Notes: generated from the sequence alone by a model not told the origin. Counted from the first letter of the stretch, positions 17,634 to 26,929 are shown. The stretch: DNA of 64,000 nt from Streptomyces sp. WMMB303 (GCF_029351045.1 NZ_JARKIN010000001.1:3044001-3108000); one strand, 5' to 3'. Numbers and translations are program-made.

Positions 17634-18811
17634 GCAAGCGAACGGTGCTGACCGGTGCCCGGGTGGTGGTACCCGAAGGGGTACGCGAGAACGGCAGTGT
17701 GGTGGTCGAGGGCCGCACCCTCGCCGACATCGGCCCCGGCGGGCCCGTCGGCGCGGACGCACCGGGCCCGCCCGCACCGGACGCCGAGACGCTCGACCTG
17801 AGCGGGCACTGGATCGTGCCCGGCTTCGTCGACCTCCATGTGCACGGCGGCGGCGGCGCCTCCTTCTCGGCGGGCAGCCACGAGGAGTCGCTGACCGTCA
17901 TCCGGACCCACCGCGCGCACGGCACCACCACCATGGCCGCGTCCACGGTCACCGGGGATCTGGACGACCTGTCCCGGCAGGCGGCCTCGCTGGGCGAACT
18001 CGCCGAACAGGGCGACCTGGCCGGCGTCCACTTCGAGGGTCCCTTCATCTCGTGCAACCGGCGCGGCGCGCACGACGCCTCGCTGCTGCGCGACCCGGAC
18101 CCCGGCGAGGTGCGCAAACTCCTGGACGCGGCGCGCGGCCGGGCCGTGATGATGACGCTCGCCCCGGAACGCCCCGGCGGACTGGACTCGGTGCGGCTGC
18201 TCGCCGACAGCGGCGTGATCGCCGCGATCGGGCACACCGACGGCGACTACGAGGGCACCCGCCAGGCCGTCGACGCGGGCGCCACCGTCGCCACCCACCT
18301 GTTCAACGCCATGCCCCCGCTCGGCCACCGGCAGCCGGGGCCGATCGCCGCGCTGTTGGAGGACGACCGCGTCACGGTCGAACTGATCAACGACGGCACC
18401 CATCTGCATCCCGCCGTGCTCCAACTGGCGTTCGAGGCGGCGGGTCCTGAGCGGGTCGCGTTCATCACCGACGCGATGGGCGCCGCGGGCATGGGCGACG
18501 GCCGCTACCCGCTGGGCGGTCTGGAGGTCGAGGTGCGCGACGGTGTGGCCCGACTGGTGGAGGGTGACTCCATCGCCGGATCCACCCTGACGCTCGATCA
18601 GGCGTTCAAGCGCGCCGTCACCGTCGACGGGCTGCCGGTCGCCGACGCCGTCAAGGCGCTGTCCGCCAACCCGGCACGGCTGCTGGGGCTGGCCGACCGG
18701 GTGGGCTCGCTGGAACCCGGGAAGCTGGCCGACCTGGTGGTGCTGGACGAGGAGTTCACGCCGGCCGGAGTGATGCGTCAGGGCTCCTGGATCGTCCGCC
18801 CGCCCCACTGA
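17630..18811 (+). CDS. nagA: N-acetylglucosamine-6-phosphate deacetylase
   Basis: 393 residues, amidohydrolase superfamily. It converts GlcNAc-6-phosphate to glucosamine-6-phosphate and acetate, producing the effector of DasR. VPGFVDLHVHGGGGASFS gives the first metal site region, GVHFEGPFISCNRRGAHD holds the metal-binding Glu, and GVIAAIGHTDGDY, ATHLFNAMPPL and FITDAMGAAGMGDGRY hold the His and catalytic Asp blocks. The length is typical (380-400). It is translationally coupled to nagK by a four-base overlap. Confidence 0.94.
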   Translation: MSKRTVLTGARVVVPEGVRENGSVVVEGRTLADIGPGGPVGADAPGPPAPDAETLDLSGHWIVPGFVDLHVHGGGGASFSAGSHEESLTVIRTHRAHGTTTMAASTVTGDLDDLSRQAASLGELAEQGDLAGVHFEGPFISCNRRGAHDASLLRDPDPGEVRKLLDAARGRAVMMTLAPERPGGLDSVRLLADSGVIAAIGHTDGDYEGTRQAVDAGATVATHLFNAMPPLGHRQPGPIAALLEDDRVTVELINDGTHLHPAVLQLAFEAAGPERVAFITDAMGAAGMGDGRYPLGGLEVEVRDGVARLVEGDSIAGSTLTLDQAFKRAVTVDGLPVADAVKALSANPARLLGLADRVGSLEPGKLADLVVLDEEFTPAGVMRQGSWIVRPPH

Positions 18812-19008
18812 GCCGAACCGCGCGTCGCCCCACGCGGGTTCCCGGGGGCATCTCCCGTTCATAGGCTTGGTGAGGCATGATCGCTCGCGCGGTCGCGGCA
18901 GGCCGCGGGCCGCGCAGGGCCCGCGCATGCCGCGCCCGGCGGAAGTGTCGTCTGACCTGGGTTGTATGTCATGAATCGTCGTTGGACGGGTGAGGGTGGT
19001 GCGCGCGG

Positions 19009-20019
19009 ATGATCCTGACCGTCACGCTCAATGCCGCGCTCGACCTCACCTACCGCGTGCCCCACCTCGTCCCGCACGCCTCGCACCGGGTGCGGGAGGT
19101 GACCGAGCGTCCCGGCGGCAAGGGGCTGAACGTCGCCCGGGTGCTCGGGGCGCTCGGGTTCCGCACGACCGTCACCGGCTTCGCGGGCGGTGAGACGGGC
19201 CGTACGCTGCGGACCCTGCTCGCCGCGGACGGAGCGGGGGCAGGGCGGGCAGCGGACGGCGACCGCGGCAGCGGGACAGCCGCCGGGAGCGCCGGGACCG
19301 GTGGGGAGACCGCCGCCGTCACCGACGCACTGGTCGAGGTCGCCGGGCCCACCCGGCGCACCGTGGGCGTCGTCGACGAGAGCACCGGCGACACCACCCA
19401 GCTCAACGAGCCGGGACCGCACATCTCGCCGGAGGAGTGGGAGCGCTTCCTGACCGCCTACCGCGGCCTGCTGGAACAGGACGTCGAGGCCGTGGCCCTG
19501 TGCGGCAGCCTGCCGCCGGGCGTTCCCGTCGGCGCGTACGCGACCCTCGTGCGCGAGGCGCGGACGGCCGGGATCCCGGCCCTGCTGGACACCAGTGGGG
19601 AACCGCTGCGCCGCGGCCTGGCCGCCCGCCCCGATCTCGTCAAACCCAACGCGGACGAACTCGCCGGGATCACCGGCACCGCCGAACCGCTGCGCGCAGC
19701 GCGCGCCGCCCAGCGCCGCGGCGCCCGCGCGGTGGCGGCCTCACTGGGGGCCGACGGGATGCTGCTGGTCACCCAGGACGGCGCCTGGAGCGCGGCTGTA
19801 CCGGAACGGCTGGCGGGCAACCCGACCGGTGCCGGGGACTCGGCGGTCGCCGGTCTGCTCTCCGGCCTGGCCGAGGGCCTGCCCTGGCCGGAGCGGCTGG
19901 CCCGTGCGGTCGCCCTGTCGGCGGCGACGGTACGCGCTCCGGTGGCCGGCGAGTTCGACGAGCAGACCTACGCCCGGATGCTGCCCTCGGTCCGGGTCCG
20001 CGGCGCGGAGACCCCTTGA
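19009..20019 (+). CDS. PfkB-family hexose-phosphate kinase (1-phosphofructokinase type)
   Basis: 336 residues. MILTVTLNAALDLTYRV, ERPGGKGLNVARVLGALG (PfkB signature 1) and GNPTGAGDSAVAGLLSGL (signature 2 with the catalytic Asp in GAGD) define a 1-phosphofructokinase/tagatose-6-phosphate kinase-type enzyme. DTSGEPLRRGLAARPDLVKP and NADE are the usual middle blocks. An extra Gly/Ala-rich loop at about residues 75-105 is unusual. It follows nagA on the same strand after 197 bases that show no gene, so it may be a separate transcript. Phosphorylation of a sugar phosphate is the expected role; the exact substrate is not determined by sequence. Confidence 0.82.
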   Translation: MILTVTLNAALDLTYRVPHLVPHASHRVREVTERPGGKGLNVARVLGALGFRTTVTGFAGGETGRTLRTLLAADGAGAGRAADGDRGSGTAAGSAGTGGETAAVTDALVEVAGPTRRTVGVVDESTGDTTQLNEPGPHISPEEWERFLTAYRGLLEQDVEAVALCGSLPPGVPVGAYATLVREARTAGIPALLDTSGEPLRRGLAARPDLVKPNADELAGITGTAEPLRAARAAQRRGARAVAASLGADGMLLVTQDGAWSAAVPERLAGNPTGAGDSAVAGLLSGLAEGLPWPERLARAVALSAATVRAPVAGEFDEQTYARMLPSVRVRGAETP

Positions 20020-20041
20020 CGGACGGTCCGCACCCGGTGCG

Positions 20042-21094
20042 TCAGCCCTTCCAGCCCTTGGTCAGCCAGACCTGGTCGAGGTTGACCTCGCACTTGTTGC
20101 CCTCCTCGCAGGAGATCTTGACCGAGTTCTGGCCCTTCTGGAGCTGGATGTTCGACCAGGTGTTCTGCCAGCCGTGCTCCCAGTCGCCTTCCTCGGCGCC
20201 GGAGAAGTTCTTCATCCGCAGCGGCCGGCTCTCCGGCTTGCCGTTGACGGTGAGAGTGGCGTCCGCGTCCTTGCCGGGCACGCCGTAGCGGACGTGCAGG
20301 GTGTACTTGCCGCCCTCGGGGATGTCCTTCAGCTTCCAGGTCGCCGAGGAGCCGGGCTGGTTCATCCCGCCGACGTACGCGCCGCCCTGACCCTTGGCAC
20401 CCGCCACGTCGGTGGCCGCCGTGGCGCCGCCGCCGAGCCGGAGGCTGGCCGCGTCCTCCTTCGGCAGCTTCTTCGACGCGGGCTCCTGGTCCTTCTTCTC
20501 CTTGTCGCCGTCGCCCTCGTCCTGGCCCTCGTCCTGCTGCGAGCTGCCGGTGTCCCGGGCCTGCGGCTCGTCGGCGTCGCCGTCGTCGTTGAAGACGATG
20601 GCGGCACCGATGCCGATCACCACGGCCGCCACCACCGCTATCGCGCCGACCAGCAGACCGGTCCGGTTGCGCCCGCCGCGGCCGGGGCCGCCCTGTTGCC
20701 GTGCGGCAGCCCGTCCGCCGGGCATCGTCTCGGGCGCGGCGTAGTGCGGGCTGGGCTGGTGCTGCGGGGGCGGCGGCTGCTGCGAAGCGCCGTACCCGGG
20801 CTGCTGGGGATAGCCGTAGCCGGACTGCTGCTGCGGGTAGCCGTAGCCAGAGCCCTGCTGCGGGTAGCCGTATCCGGAGCCCTGCTGCTGTGCCTGCTGG
20901 GTCTGCTGCGGGTAGCCGTAGCCGTACTGCCGCTCGCCGACGGCACGGACCTGGTTGTAGGAGCGACGGGGAACGCCGGGCTGCTGTCCGGGCGCGGGCT
21001 GCTGGGCGCCGCCCTCCTGCCGGTACAGATACGCGAACGGGTCGTCGTCGCCCCCCTCCGGCGCAGCACCCGTGCCGTTGTTCTCGGCGGTCAT
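20042..21094 (-). CDS. Membrane-anchored carbohydrate-binding (CBM35/6-like) protein
   Basis: 350 residues. The cytoplasmic N-terminal ~130 residues are rich in Gln, Pro, Tyr and Gly, with several GYGYPQQ repeats. A single membrane helix, LLVGAIAVVAAVVIGIGAAI, at about 148-168 is followed by an acidic Asp/Glu/Lys linker. A C-terminal ~135-residue beta-sandwich (ATWKLKDIPEGGKYTLHVRY, TWSNIQLQKGQNSVKISCEE, VNLDQVWL) resembles CBM35/CBM6 modules that bind sugars outside the cell. The topology is therefore tail inside, lectin-like head outside. It converges with the PfkB gene, 22 bases between stops. The ligand is unknown. Confidence 0.75.
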   Translation of the reverse strand: MTAENNGTGAAPEGGDDDPFAYLYRQEGGAQQPAPGQQPGVPRRSYNQVRAVGERQYGYGYPQQTQQAQQQGSGYGYPQQGSGYGYPQQQSGYGYPQQPGYGASQQPPPPQHQPSPHYAAPETMPGGRAAARQQGGPGRGGRNRTGLLVGAIAVVAAVVIGIGAAIVFNDDGDADEPQARDTGSSQQDEGQDEGDGDKEKKDQEPASKKLPKEDAASLRLGGGATAATDVAGAKGQGGAYVGGMNQPGSSATWKLKDIPEGGKYTLHVRYGVPGKDADATLTVNGKPESRPLRMKNFSGAEEGDWEHGWQNTWSNIQLQKGQNSVKISCEEGNKCEVNLDQVWLTKGWKG

Positions 21095-21199
21095 CCCCTC
21101 ACTCCCTACTGCGTCAGGTATCCGGGCGAGCCTACCTCTCCTGGGTGAACCTCTTGGCCCTGTTGCCGACCGATTGCCGGCCGATCATCCCCGGCTGCG

Positions 21200-22999
21200 C
21201 TAGCCCGCCCGGCGCTGCCCCTTGGACCGGGACCGCTTCTCCACGTACATGCGCTGGTCAGCGGATTGCAGGACTTCCTCAGCGGTCATTCCGCAGCCTG
21301 CCCAGCCGATGCCGAAGCTCGCGCCTACCCGGACCGCCCGGCCGTCAATCTGGATCGGCGGGATGATCGCGTTCCGCAGCCGCACCGCGAGGTCCTGCGC
21401 CTCGGCCGGGCCCAGCCCGTCGGCCAGCACCACGAACTCGTCGCCGCCCAGCCGCGCGACCGTGTCGTCGTCCCGGACCCCGGCCTCCAGGCGGCGGGCC
21501 ACCGCGATGAGCACGCCGTCCCCGCAGTGGTGGCCGTAGCGGTCGTTGATGGACTTGAAACCGTCCAGATCGCAGAAGAGGACGGCGAGCCCCTTCTCAC
21601 CGGGCCCGTCGCCCTTCGGCGGCACCGCGTGCACATGGTGCGGATCCGCTCCCCCGTCCGCGCCGGACCCGCCGAATTCGTCGGCGCCCGCGGAGCCGGG
21701 CGGACCGCCGGGTGCCACGGCGGTCGCGTACGGAGCGGTGGCCTGCCGGCTGCCCGCGGGGGGCGGGCCGGTACCGGGTCCCGTCCCGGCGCCGGGTATT
21801 CCTCCCAGACCCTCCAGGTCCCAGAAACCACCCCCCTGCCCGTGCAGCCGGCCGGGCCCGCCCTCCGCGTACCCGGAGGGCCCGACGCCGGGCAGCACGC
21901 TGGACTGGACCGCAGGCCGGTCCGGCCTCGCACACAGCCTGCTGCTCAGCCGCGCTCGCAGCTCGGCGCTGTTCGGCAGCCCGGTCAGCTGGTCGTGGCT
22001 GGCACGGTGCGCGAGCTGGAGCTCGTGCCGCTTGCGCTCCTCGATGTCCTCGACGTGAGTGAGCAGGTAGCGCGGCCCGTCAGCGGTGTCGGCGACCACG
22101 GAGTTGCGCAGCGAGACCCAGACATAGCTGCCGTCCCGACGCGCCAGCCGCAGCTCGGCCCGGCCGCCCTCCGCCGAGGTGCGCAGCAGGGTGCGGATGT
22201 CCTCCGGGTGCACCAGATCGGAGAAGGAGTAGCGGCGCATCGCGGCCGCCGGGCGGCCCAGCAGCCGGCACAGCGCGTCGTTGATCCGCAGCAGCCGCCC
22301 GTGCTGGTCCCCGCCCATCTCGGCGACCGCCATCCCGCTGGGCGCGTACTCGAACGCCTGCCGGAAGCTTTCCTCGCTGGCCCGCAGCGCCTGCTGCTCG
22401 CGCTCCAGCCGCACGAGCGCACGCTGCATGTTCGACCGCAGCCGGGCGTTGCTGAGGGCGATCGCGGCCTGGGAGGCGTACATCTGCAGCGCCTCGCAGC
22501 CCCACGCACCGGGGCGGCGGCCGTTGCGCGGGCGGTCGACGGACAGCACCCCCAGCAGCTCGCCGTCGGAGGCGTACAGCGGTGCGAAGAGGCGGTCCAT
22601 GGGGTGCCAGGCGTCCGGGGTGTCCCGTACCGCCGACGGCGCGTGCCACTCCGGCACCTCGTCGTCGTCCAGGACCCAGCCCTCGGTGTACGGGACGAAG
22701 TGCAGCGCCCCCCACTGCCGGCCCAGCGACAGCCGCCGCTCCCAGGCGGCGCGTGACCCCGAGCGGCCCGCCATCATGGCCTCGGCCGCGGCGCTCCCGG
22801 CGACGGCGGCCACGACCAGTTCGCCCTCGGCCCGCACCAGGTGGACGGCGGCTATCTCGAAGCCGAGGCCCTCGACCACCCCGTCGGCGACGATCTGCAG
22901 GGTGTCGGCGAGGCTGCGGGCGGTGTTGAGCTGTGCCACGACGTGGTGGAGCTGCCGCAGGCTGGCGAGGCGGACGTAGGGCTCCGACTCGGTTTCCAT
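21200..22999 (-). CDS. cdgB: Diguanylate cyclase with GAF, PAS and GGDEF domains (CdgB-like)
   Basis: 599 residues. A GAF-like domain (about 10-180, with LYASDGELLGVLSVDRPRNG) and a PAS/PAC domain (about 210-340, FRQAFEYAPSGMAVAEMGG and LTHVEDIEERKRHELQLAHR) are followed by a long Gly/Pro-rich insert and the catalytic domain at about 425-599. LFCDLDGFKSINDRYGHHCG and TVARLGGDEFVVLADG show an intact GGDEF active site. RDDD five residues before GGDEF fits the RxxD inhibitory I-site, so product feedback is expected. It makes cyclic di-GMP, which binds BldD and delays sporulation in Streptomyces. The start is fixed by GGGAGGG seven bases upstream. The interruption of the GGDEF domain by a low-complexity insert is notable. 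Confidence 0.87.
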   Translation of the reverse strand: METESEPYVRLASLRQLHHVVAQLNTARSLADTLQIVADGVVEGLGFEIAAVHLVRAEGELVVAAVAGSAAAEAMMAGRSGSRAAWERRLSLGRQWGALHFVPYTEGWVLDDDEVPEWHAPSAVRDTPDAWHPMDRLFAPLYASDGELLGVLSVDRPRNGRRPGAWGCEALQMYASQAAIALSNARLRSNMQRALVRLEREQQALRASEESFRQAFEYAPSGMAVAEMGGDQHGRLLRINDALCRLLGRPAAAMRRYSFSDLVHPEDIRTLLRTSAEGGRAELRLARRDGSYVWVSLRNSVVADTADGPRYLLTHVEDIEERKRHELQLAHRASHDQLTGLPNSAELRARLSSRLCARPDRPAVQSSVLPGVGPSGYAEGGPGRLHGQGGGFWDLEGLGGIPGAGTGPGTGPPPAGSRQATAPYATAVAPGGPPGSAGADEFGGSGADGGADPHHVHAVPPKGDGPGEKGLAVLFCDLDGFKSINDRYGHHCGDGVLIAVARRLEAGVRDDDTVARLGGDEFVVLADGLGPAEAQDLAVRLRNAIIPPIQIDGRAVRVGASFGIGWAGCGMTAEEVLQSADQRMYVEKRSRSKGQRRAG

Positions 23000-23061
23000 A
23001 GCCCTCCCCCTGAGCCTTGCTCGTCCACTCCAGGTGCTCGTGGCGTCGCTTCCGGGCCTCA

Positions 23062-23141
23062 CTGACTCAGTGCTTCGGCTGTCTTTCGGCTGCCACCGCC
23101 ACTGAATCACAGCGAGCTGTTCACTCGGTACACAGGGTCAA
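23062..23141 (-). promoter_or_regulatory. Two BldD-box-like sites before the diguanylate cyclase gene
   Basis: Against the published BldD consensus (NTNACNCWGNGTNAN) the segment 23127-23141, GGTACACAGGGTCAA, matches 8 of 9 fixed positions. The segment 23062-23076, CTGACTCAGTGCTTC, matches 7 of 9. Both lie in the leader and promoter region of the cdgB-like gene, 63 and 128 bases from its start, and also upstream of the divergent flavin reductase. The whole gap 23000-23344 holds no gene. Confidence 0.55.
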
Positions 23142-23344
23142 CAATTAATGCCCTCTGTGACTCAAGTCACAACAGTCCGCGATTAGTTGATTGCGCAACG
23201 TGTACCCCCGCGGGGCAGCGGTATACGTCGCGTACATCTCGTGCAAATTCCCCGCATACTCCGGACGGCCTCGGCCGGTCCTAGTACCCACCTGGTCCCC
23301 GAGTCCGATGCGGGGCCGGGAGAGCGCCCGTTAGCGTAGCCGAC

Positions 23345-23914
23345 GTGTCCCACGCAGTGCAGCAGCAAACGACCCCCGCGCCCCCGGGCCCCGCCATGCC
23401 CCATGCTGATGGGGTGAGCGACGAGGAGTTCCGCGCGGCGATGGCCCGGCTCGCGGCCGGGGTGGTGCTCGTCACCGCACACGACCCCGAGGAGGGCGTG
23501 CGCGGTGAGGACGTCGGCATGACCGCCACCGCGTTCCTGTCCGTCTCGCTCGACCCTCCCCTGGTGCTGGTCAGCGTGCGCGAGGACTCACGGATGGACG
23601 AGCTGCTCTCCCGCCAGAACCACTGGGCCGTCTCCCTGCTCACCGAGGCCCAGCACCAGACCGCCGGTCGTTTCGCGATGAAGGCGCGGCTCAGCGACCG
23701 GCTCCTCTTCCAGGAGCTCCCCCACACCCGCGGCCCCGTCAGCGGCGCACCCCTGGTCGACGGCGCGCTGGCGGCCGTCGAGTGCCGCACCGAGCAGCGG
23801 GTCACCGCGGGCGACCACACCCTGGTCATCGGGCGCGTCCTGGCCACGCGGCTCACCCACGGGGAGAGCGGGCCGCTGCTGTACCACAGCGGGCGGTACC
23901 GGTCCCTGCGCTGA
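23345..23914 (+). CDS. Flavin reductase-like FMN-binding protein
   Basis: 189 residues from GTG. After a 27-residue Pro/Ala leader the flavin-reductase split-barrel fold is seen: FRAAMARLAAGVVLVTAHDP, MTATAFLSVSLDPPLVLVSV, and ending GPLLYHSGRYRSL. Members reduce FMN with NAD(P)H for a partner monooxygenase, or bind FMN tightly. No partner oxygenase is adjacent. A later start at MPHADGVSDE is possible. It is divergent from the diguanylate cyclase gene. Confidence 0.8.
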   Translation: MSHAVQQQTTPAPPGPAMPHADGVSDEEFRAAMARLAAGVVLVTAHDPEEGVRGEDVGMTATAFLSVSLDPPLVLVSVREDSRMDELLSRQNHWAVSLLTEAQHQTAGRFAMKARLSDRLLFQELPHTRGPVSGAPLVDGALAAVECRTEQRVTAGDHTLVIGRVLATRLTHGESGPLLYHSGRYRSLR

Positions 23915-23980
23915 TCCGCTGCCGCGGGGCCCGGGGACGGTCCGGGTCCGGGGGCGAGTCCGGGGACGGGTCCGGGGGCG

Positions 23981-24427
23981 TCAGTCCCAGCCGCGTCCCG
24001 CCCGGCCCCGCTTCAGGTCGCTGCGCTGCTTCTTCTGGCGCAGCCTGCGCTCATTGATCCCGCGGGGCGTCTTCTTCTTGCGCCGCGGCGGCGGAGGGGG
24101 CTCCGTGGCCTCCGCGAGCAGCGCCGCCATCCGCACGGCCGCCGTCTCCCGGTTGCGCCACTGCGAACGGTGCTCGCTCGCCCGCACGACCAGCACCGCA
24201 CCGTCCACCAGCCGGTTCGCGAGCCGCTCCAGCGCCCGGCGCTTCCACACCTCGGGCAGCACCTGGGTGCGGGCCAGGTCGAAGCGCAGCTCCGCCTGGC
24301 TGTCGCTGGTGTTCACATGCTGGCCGCCCGGACCCGACGAACGGGTGAAGCGCCACGTCAGCTCAGCCTCGGGCAGGGCGACGTCACCGCGGATGAAGTG
24401 GGGGCCAGACATGGACATGGTCTCCAT
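23981..24427 (-). CDS. arfB: Peptidyl-tRNA hydrolase ArfB (ribosome rescue)
   Basis: 148 residues. FTRSSGPGGQHVNTSDSQAE has the catalytic GGQ of class I release factors, and the basic tail KKKTPRGINERRLRQKKQRS is the part that enters the empty mRNA channel of stalled ribosomes. ArfB hydrolyses peptidyl-tRNA on non-stop ribosomes without a stop codon. The start at METMSMSG has GGAGG seven bases upstream; the longer frame upstream has none. The length matches the family (~140 residues). Confidence 0.92.
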   Translation of the reverse strand: METMSMSGPHFIRGDVALPEAELTWRFTRSSGPGGQHVNTSDSQAELRFDLARTQVLPEVWKRRALERLANRLVDGAVLVVRASEHRSQWRNRETAAVRMAALLAEATEPPPPPRRKKKTPRGINERRLRQKKQRSDLKRGRAGRGWD

Positions 24428-24711
24428 GGTCCGGCCTCCGGGCGCGGCCGTCATCCGCTTTTCCGGACACCAGCCCCGGTACCGCGCCGGACACCCGCGG
24501 GGATGCCGCTTCGGACACGCTCGGACCTCGCGGGCGGGACCGCGAAGGTAAAGAACGCAAAGTGGACCGGGAAAGCTGGAACCCGTCCGTCCTCCGGCTG
24601 CGTTGTGCAGGGTGTGAGGCGTACGGCCGCGGACCCCGGTGAGGTTCCGTTCCGGCGCCGGTGATTCCCTCGGAGTCACCACCAGAGCCAGACACGACAG
24701 AAGGGCACCCC

Positions 24712-25287
24712 ATGGCTGTAAGCCTGTCCAAGGGCGGCAACGTCTCGCTCACCAAGGAGGCACCGGGCCTGAGCGCCGTCACGGTCGGCCTCGGCTGGGA
24801 CGTGCGCACCACCACCGGTACGGACTTCGACCTCGACGCGAGCGCCATCGCGGTGACCGCCGAAGGCAAGGTCTACTCCGACCAGCACTTCATCTTCTTC
24901 AACAACAAGGCGACGCCGGACCAGTCGATCGTCCACACCGGTGACAACGTCACCGGCGAGGGCGAGGGCGACGACGAGCAGATCAACGTCAACCTGGCCG
25001 CGCTGCCCGCCGAGATCGACAAGATCGTTTTCCCGGTCTCGATCTACGACGCGGAGAGCCGCAGCCAGAACTTCGGCCAGGTGCGGAACGCCTTCATCCG
25101 CATCGTCAACCAGGCCGGCGGCACCGAGATCGCCCGCTACGACCTGAGCGAGGACGCCGCCACCGAGACCGCCATGGTCTTCGGCGAGCTGTACCGCAAC
25201 GGCGCGGAGTGGAAGTTCCGCGCGGTCGGCCAAGGCTACGCCTCCGGCCTCGTCGGCATCGCCCAGGACTTCGGCGTCAACGTCTGA
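24712..25287 (+). CDS. terD: TerD-family calcium-binding stress protein
   Basis: 191 residues, the standard single-domain TerD length. [20 protein letters not shown], the acidic Ca-binding block [40 protein letters not shown], and the ending [20 protein letters not shown] are all present and intact. TerD proteins bind calcium and occur with tellurite-resistance and general stress systems, often near the membrane; their biochemical role is still unclear. A second, larger TerD gene lies 2.6 kb downstream on the same strand. A strong hairpin follows. Confidence 0.93.
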   Translation: MAVSLSKGGNVSLTKEAPGLSAVTVGLGWDVRTTTGTDFDLDASAIAVTAEGKVYSDQHFIFFNNKATPDQSIVHTGDNVTGEGEGDDEQINVNLAALPAEIDKIVFPVSIYDAESRSQNFGQVRNAFIRIVNQAGGTEIARYDLSEDAATETAMVFGELYRNGAEWKFRAVGQGYASGLVGIAQDFGVNV

Positions 25288-25403
25288 GACCGGCGGACCG
25301 CCGCCCGGCCCGCCGGTCCGGCACGCCGGGCACCCGCCCAGCCCCGGGCCCTCCGGCCCGCAGGCCCATCCGGCGGGGACCGACCGGACACCGGCCGGGC
25401 ACC

Positions 25404-25439
25404 GGCGGTGGCGCTCCCCGACACGGGAGCGCCACCGCC
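25404..25439 (+). terminator. Terminator of terD
   Basis: A perfect 15-base stem, ggcggtggcgctccc and its complement, closes on a six-base loop 117 bases after the terD stop. Confidence 0.8.
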
Positions 25440-25561
25440 CACCCGCGCCCGTGCCGCACAGGGACCGCCCGACACCGGCCGGAACCCCCCGACCGGAACC
25501 CCCCGTCACCGTCCGGAACCGCGCGGCACCGCGATCCCGGCGGGCGTGACACCATCGCGCC

Positions 25562-26062
25562 GTGCTCGACATCGGCTACGCCCTCTCCCGCCGCTTCCCC
25601 GACCCGCCCCAGACGGACTACCGCACCGCCGACGTGCGGACCCTGCGGCACGACCTGTTCTGCGGCGACATCTACCTCGCCGACACCGACACCGACACCG
25701 AGCTGTCCACAGCCTGGGGATGGGTGCCGGTGCTCGACTTCGCCTGGGCACTCTGCGACATCGTCGAGGAACTGGACCGCGACCCGCTGGGCAGCCGCTC
25801 CCCGGGCCCGCACCACGCCGCCCTGGACTTCACCGAGTCCGCGGACCTGCTGCGCTTCACCCGCCGGTTCGGCTGGATCGAGATCACCGCCGACTGGTCG
25901 CCGGCCGGCGAGGAACCGCTCTCCTTCTCCCACGGCGCCCTGCGCCGGGAGGCCCGCGACTTCCTGCACGACCTCGTCGCGGACCTCACGGACCTGCACG
26001 AGGACCTGGCCGCCAACCCCGCCGTCCACGTCCTCACCTCCCGCTTCCCCCGGGTGCCCTGA
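25562..26062 (+). CDS. Conserved hypothetical protein
   Basis: 166 residues from GTG. It is soluble and acidic, with no signal or membrane segment. It has a run of Asp-Thr repeats (ADTDTDTELS) near residue 40, then WGWVPVLDFAWALCDIVEEL, RFGWIEITADWSPAGEEPLS and a helical end LHDLVADLTDLHEDLAANPA. I do not recognise a named domain; the composition resembles a group of uncharacterised Streptomyces proteins. It lies between terD and a convergent pentapeptide gene and has no evident operon partner. Confidence 0.65.
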   Translation: MLDIGYALSRRFPDPPQTDYRTADVRTLRHDLFCGDIYLADTDTDTELSTAWGWVPVLDFAWALCDIVEELDRDPLGSRSPGPHHAALDFTESADLLRFTRRFGWIEITADWSPAGEEPLSFSHGALRREARDFLHDLVADLTDLHEDLAANPAVHVLTSRFPRVP

Positions 26063-26101
26063 CTCCGTTCCCGTGCGCCGGGGCTCCCTCCACCAGGGGG
26101 C

Positions 26102-26764
26102 TCAGGGCTCCACCCGCACGCCGATCTGCGCCGCGAACGCGCCGGCCAGCTCCAGCAGCTGCCCCGGGTTGATGGTGGCGCCGGCCAGCCGGTCCACGCC
26201 CGAAGCGATATCCAGCTCGGTCGCTCCCCGCAGGTCCACGTCCTTGAGCCGCACCTCGCGAAGCTCGGCCCGGCGCACCACACAGTCGCGGAAGGCCACG
26301 CGCTCCAGCGCGGCACCCGCGAAGTCCGGCTCGTCCAGCACACAGCCCTCGAACGTGACGTCGGTGAGCGACGCCTGCCGGAGGTTGAGGAAATCGATCT
26401 TCCCGCCGGACACCAGCACCCGGTTCAACCGCGCCCCGTGCAGCCGGACACCGCCCAGCCGCGCGTCCCGCAACTCCACGTCACGGAACTCGGCGCCCGC
26501 CAGCTCCGTACCGACACCGCGGACTCCCTCCAGCACCGAGTCGATCACCCGGAGCCGCCCCAGCCGGGCCTCGTCCAGCACGCACCGGTACATCCCCACG
26601 TCCAGGAACGTCGCACCACCGCCCTCGGTCCCGCTCAGGTCCAGTTCCTCGAACCGCACGCCGTCGTAGTCCCCGTCGGGCTCCAGCCCCCGCCCCTCGA
26701 AGGGCCGCAGCGCGGGAAGAGAGACCTGCGGGCGCCGCGCCGCCCGTACCGCCGATGTCGCCAT
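26102..26764 (-). CDS. Pentapeptide-repeat protein
   Basis: 220 residues. From about residue 30 the sequence follows an A(D/N)LXX-like five-residue period, as in GVRFEELDLSGTEGGGATF, AEFRDVELRDARLGGVRLHG and AALERVAFRDCVVRRAELRE. This predicts a right-handed quadrilateral beta-helix. Some members of the fold mimic DNA and protect gyrase; most are uncharacterised. The C-terminal ~30 residues (DRLAGATINPGQLLELAGAF) form the common capping segment. GAGGGG lies close before the ATG. The neighbouring stress-type genes do not by themselves define its role. Confidence 0.85.
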   Translation of the reverse strand: MATSAVRAARRPQVSLPALRPFEGRGLEPDGDYDGVRFEELDLSGTEGGGATFLDVGMYRCVLDEARLGRLRVIDSVLEGVRGVGTELAGAEFRDVELRDARLGGVRLHGARLNRVLVSGGKIDFLNLRQASLTDVTFEGCVLDEPDFAGAALERVAFRDCVVRRAELREVRLKDVDLRGATELDIASGVDRLAGATINPGQLLELAGAFAAQIGVRVEP

Positions 26765-26929
26765 CCCCTCATGGTGCGGCCGACCACTGACAACGGCGCC
26801 ACCGACGGCGGGTCGGCGGCGGCGCGCACCGCCCCGAACGGCTGCGCGCGCCCCGCTCGGAAAGTGGTCCTGGTCCCATAACCGGTATCCGGGCCCCGCC
26901 ACCCGGCGCACTGGCCTAGCGTTTCTCCC

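Noticed and set aside
15008..20019. Complete sugar ABC operon
   Set aside because: Only the solute-binding lipoprotein is present; no permease genes are adjacent, so it is described as an orphan binding protein.
24661..24711. Earlier start for terD giving a 17-residue extension
   Set aside because: TerD proteins begin with the conserved [11 protein letters not shown] strand a few residues after the start, and ATG 24712 has a suitable ribosome site.
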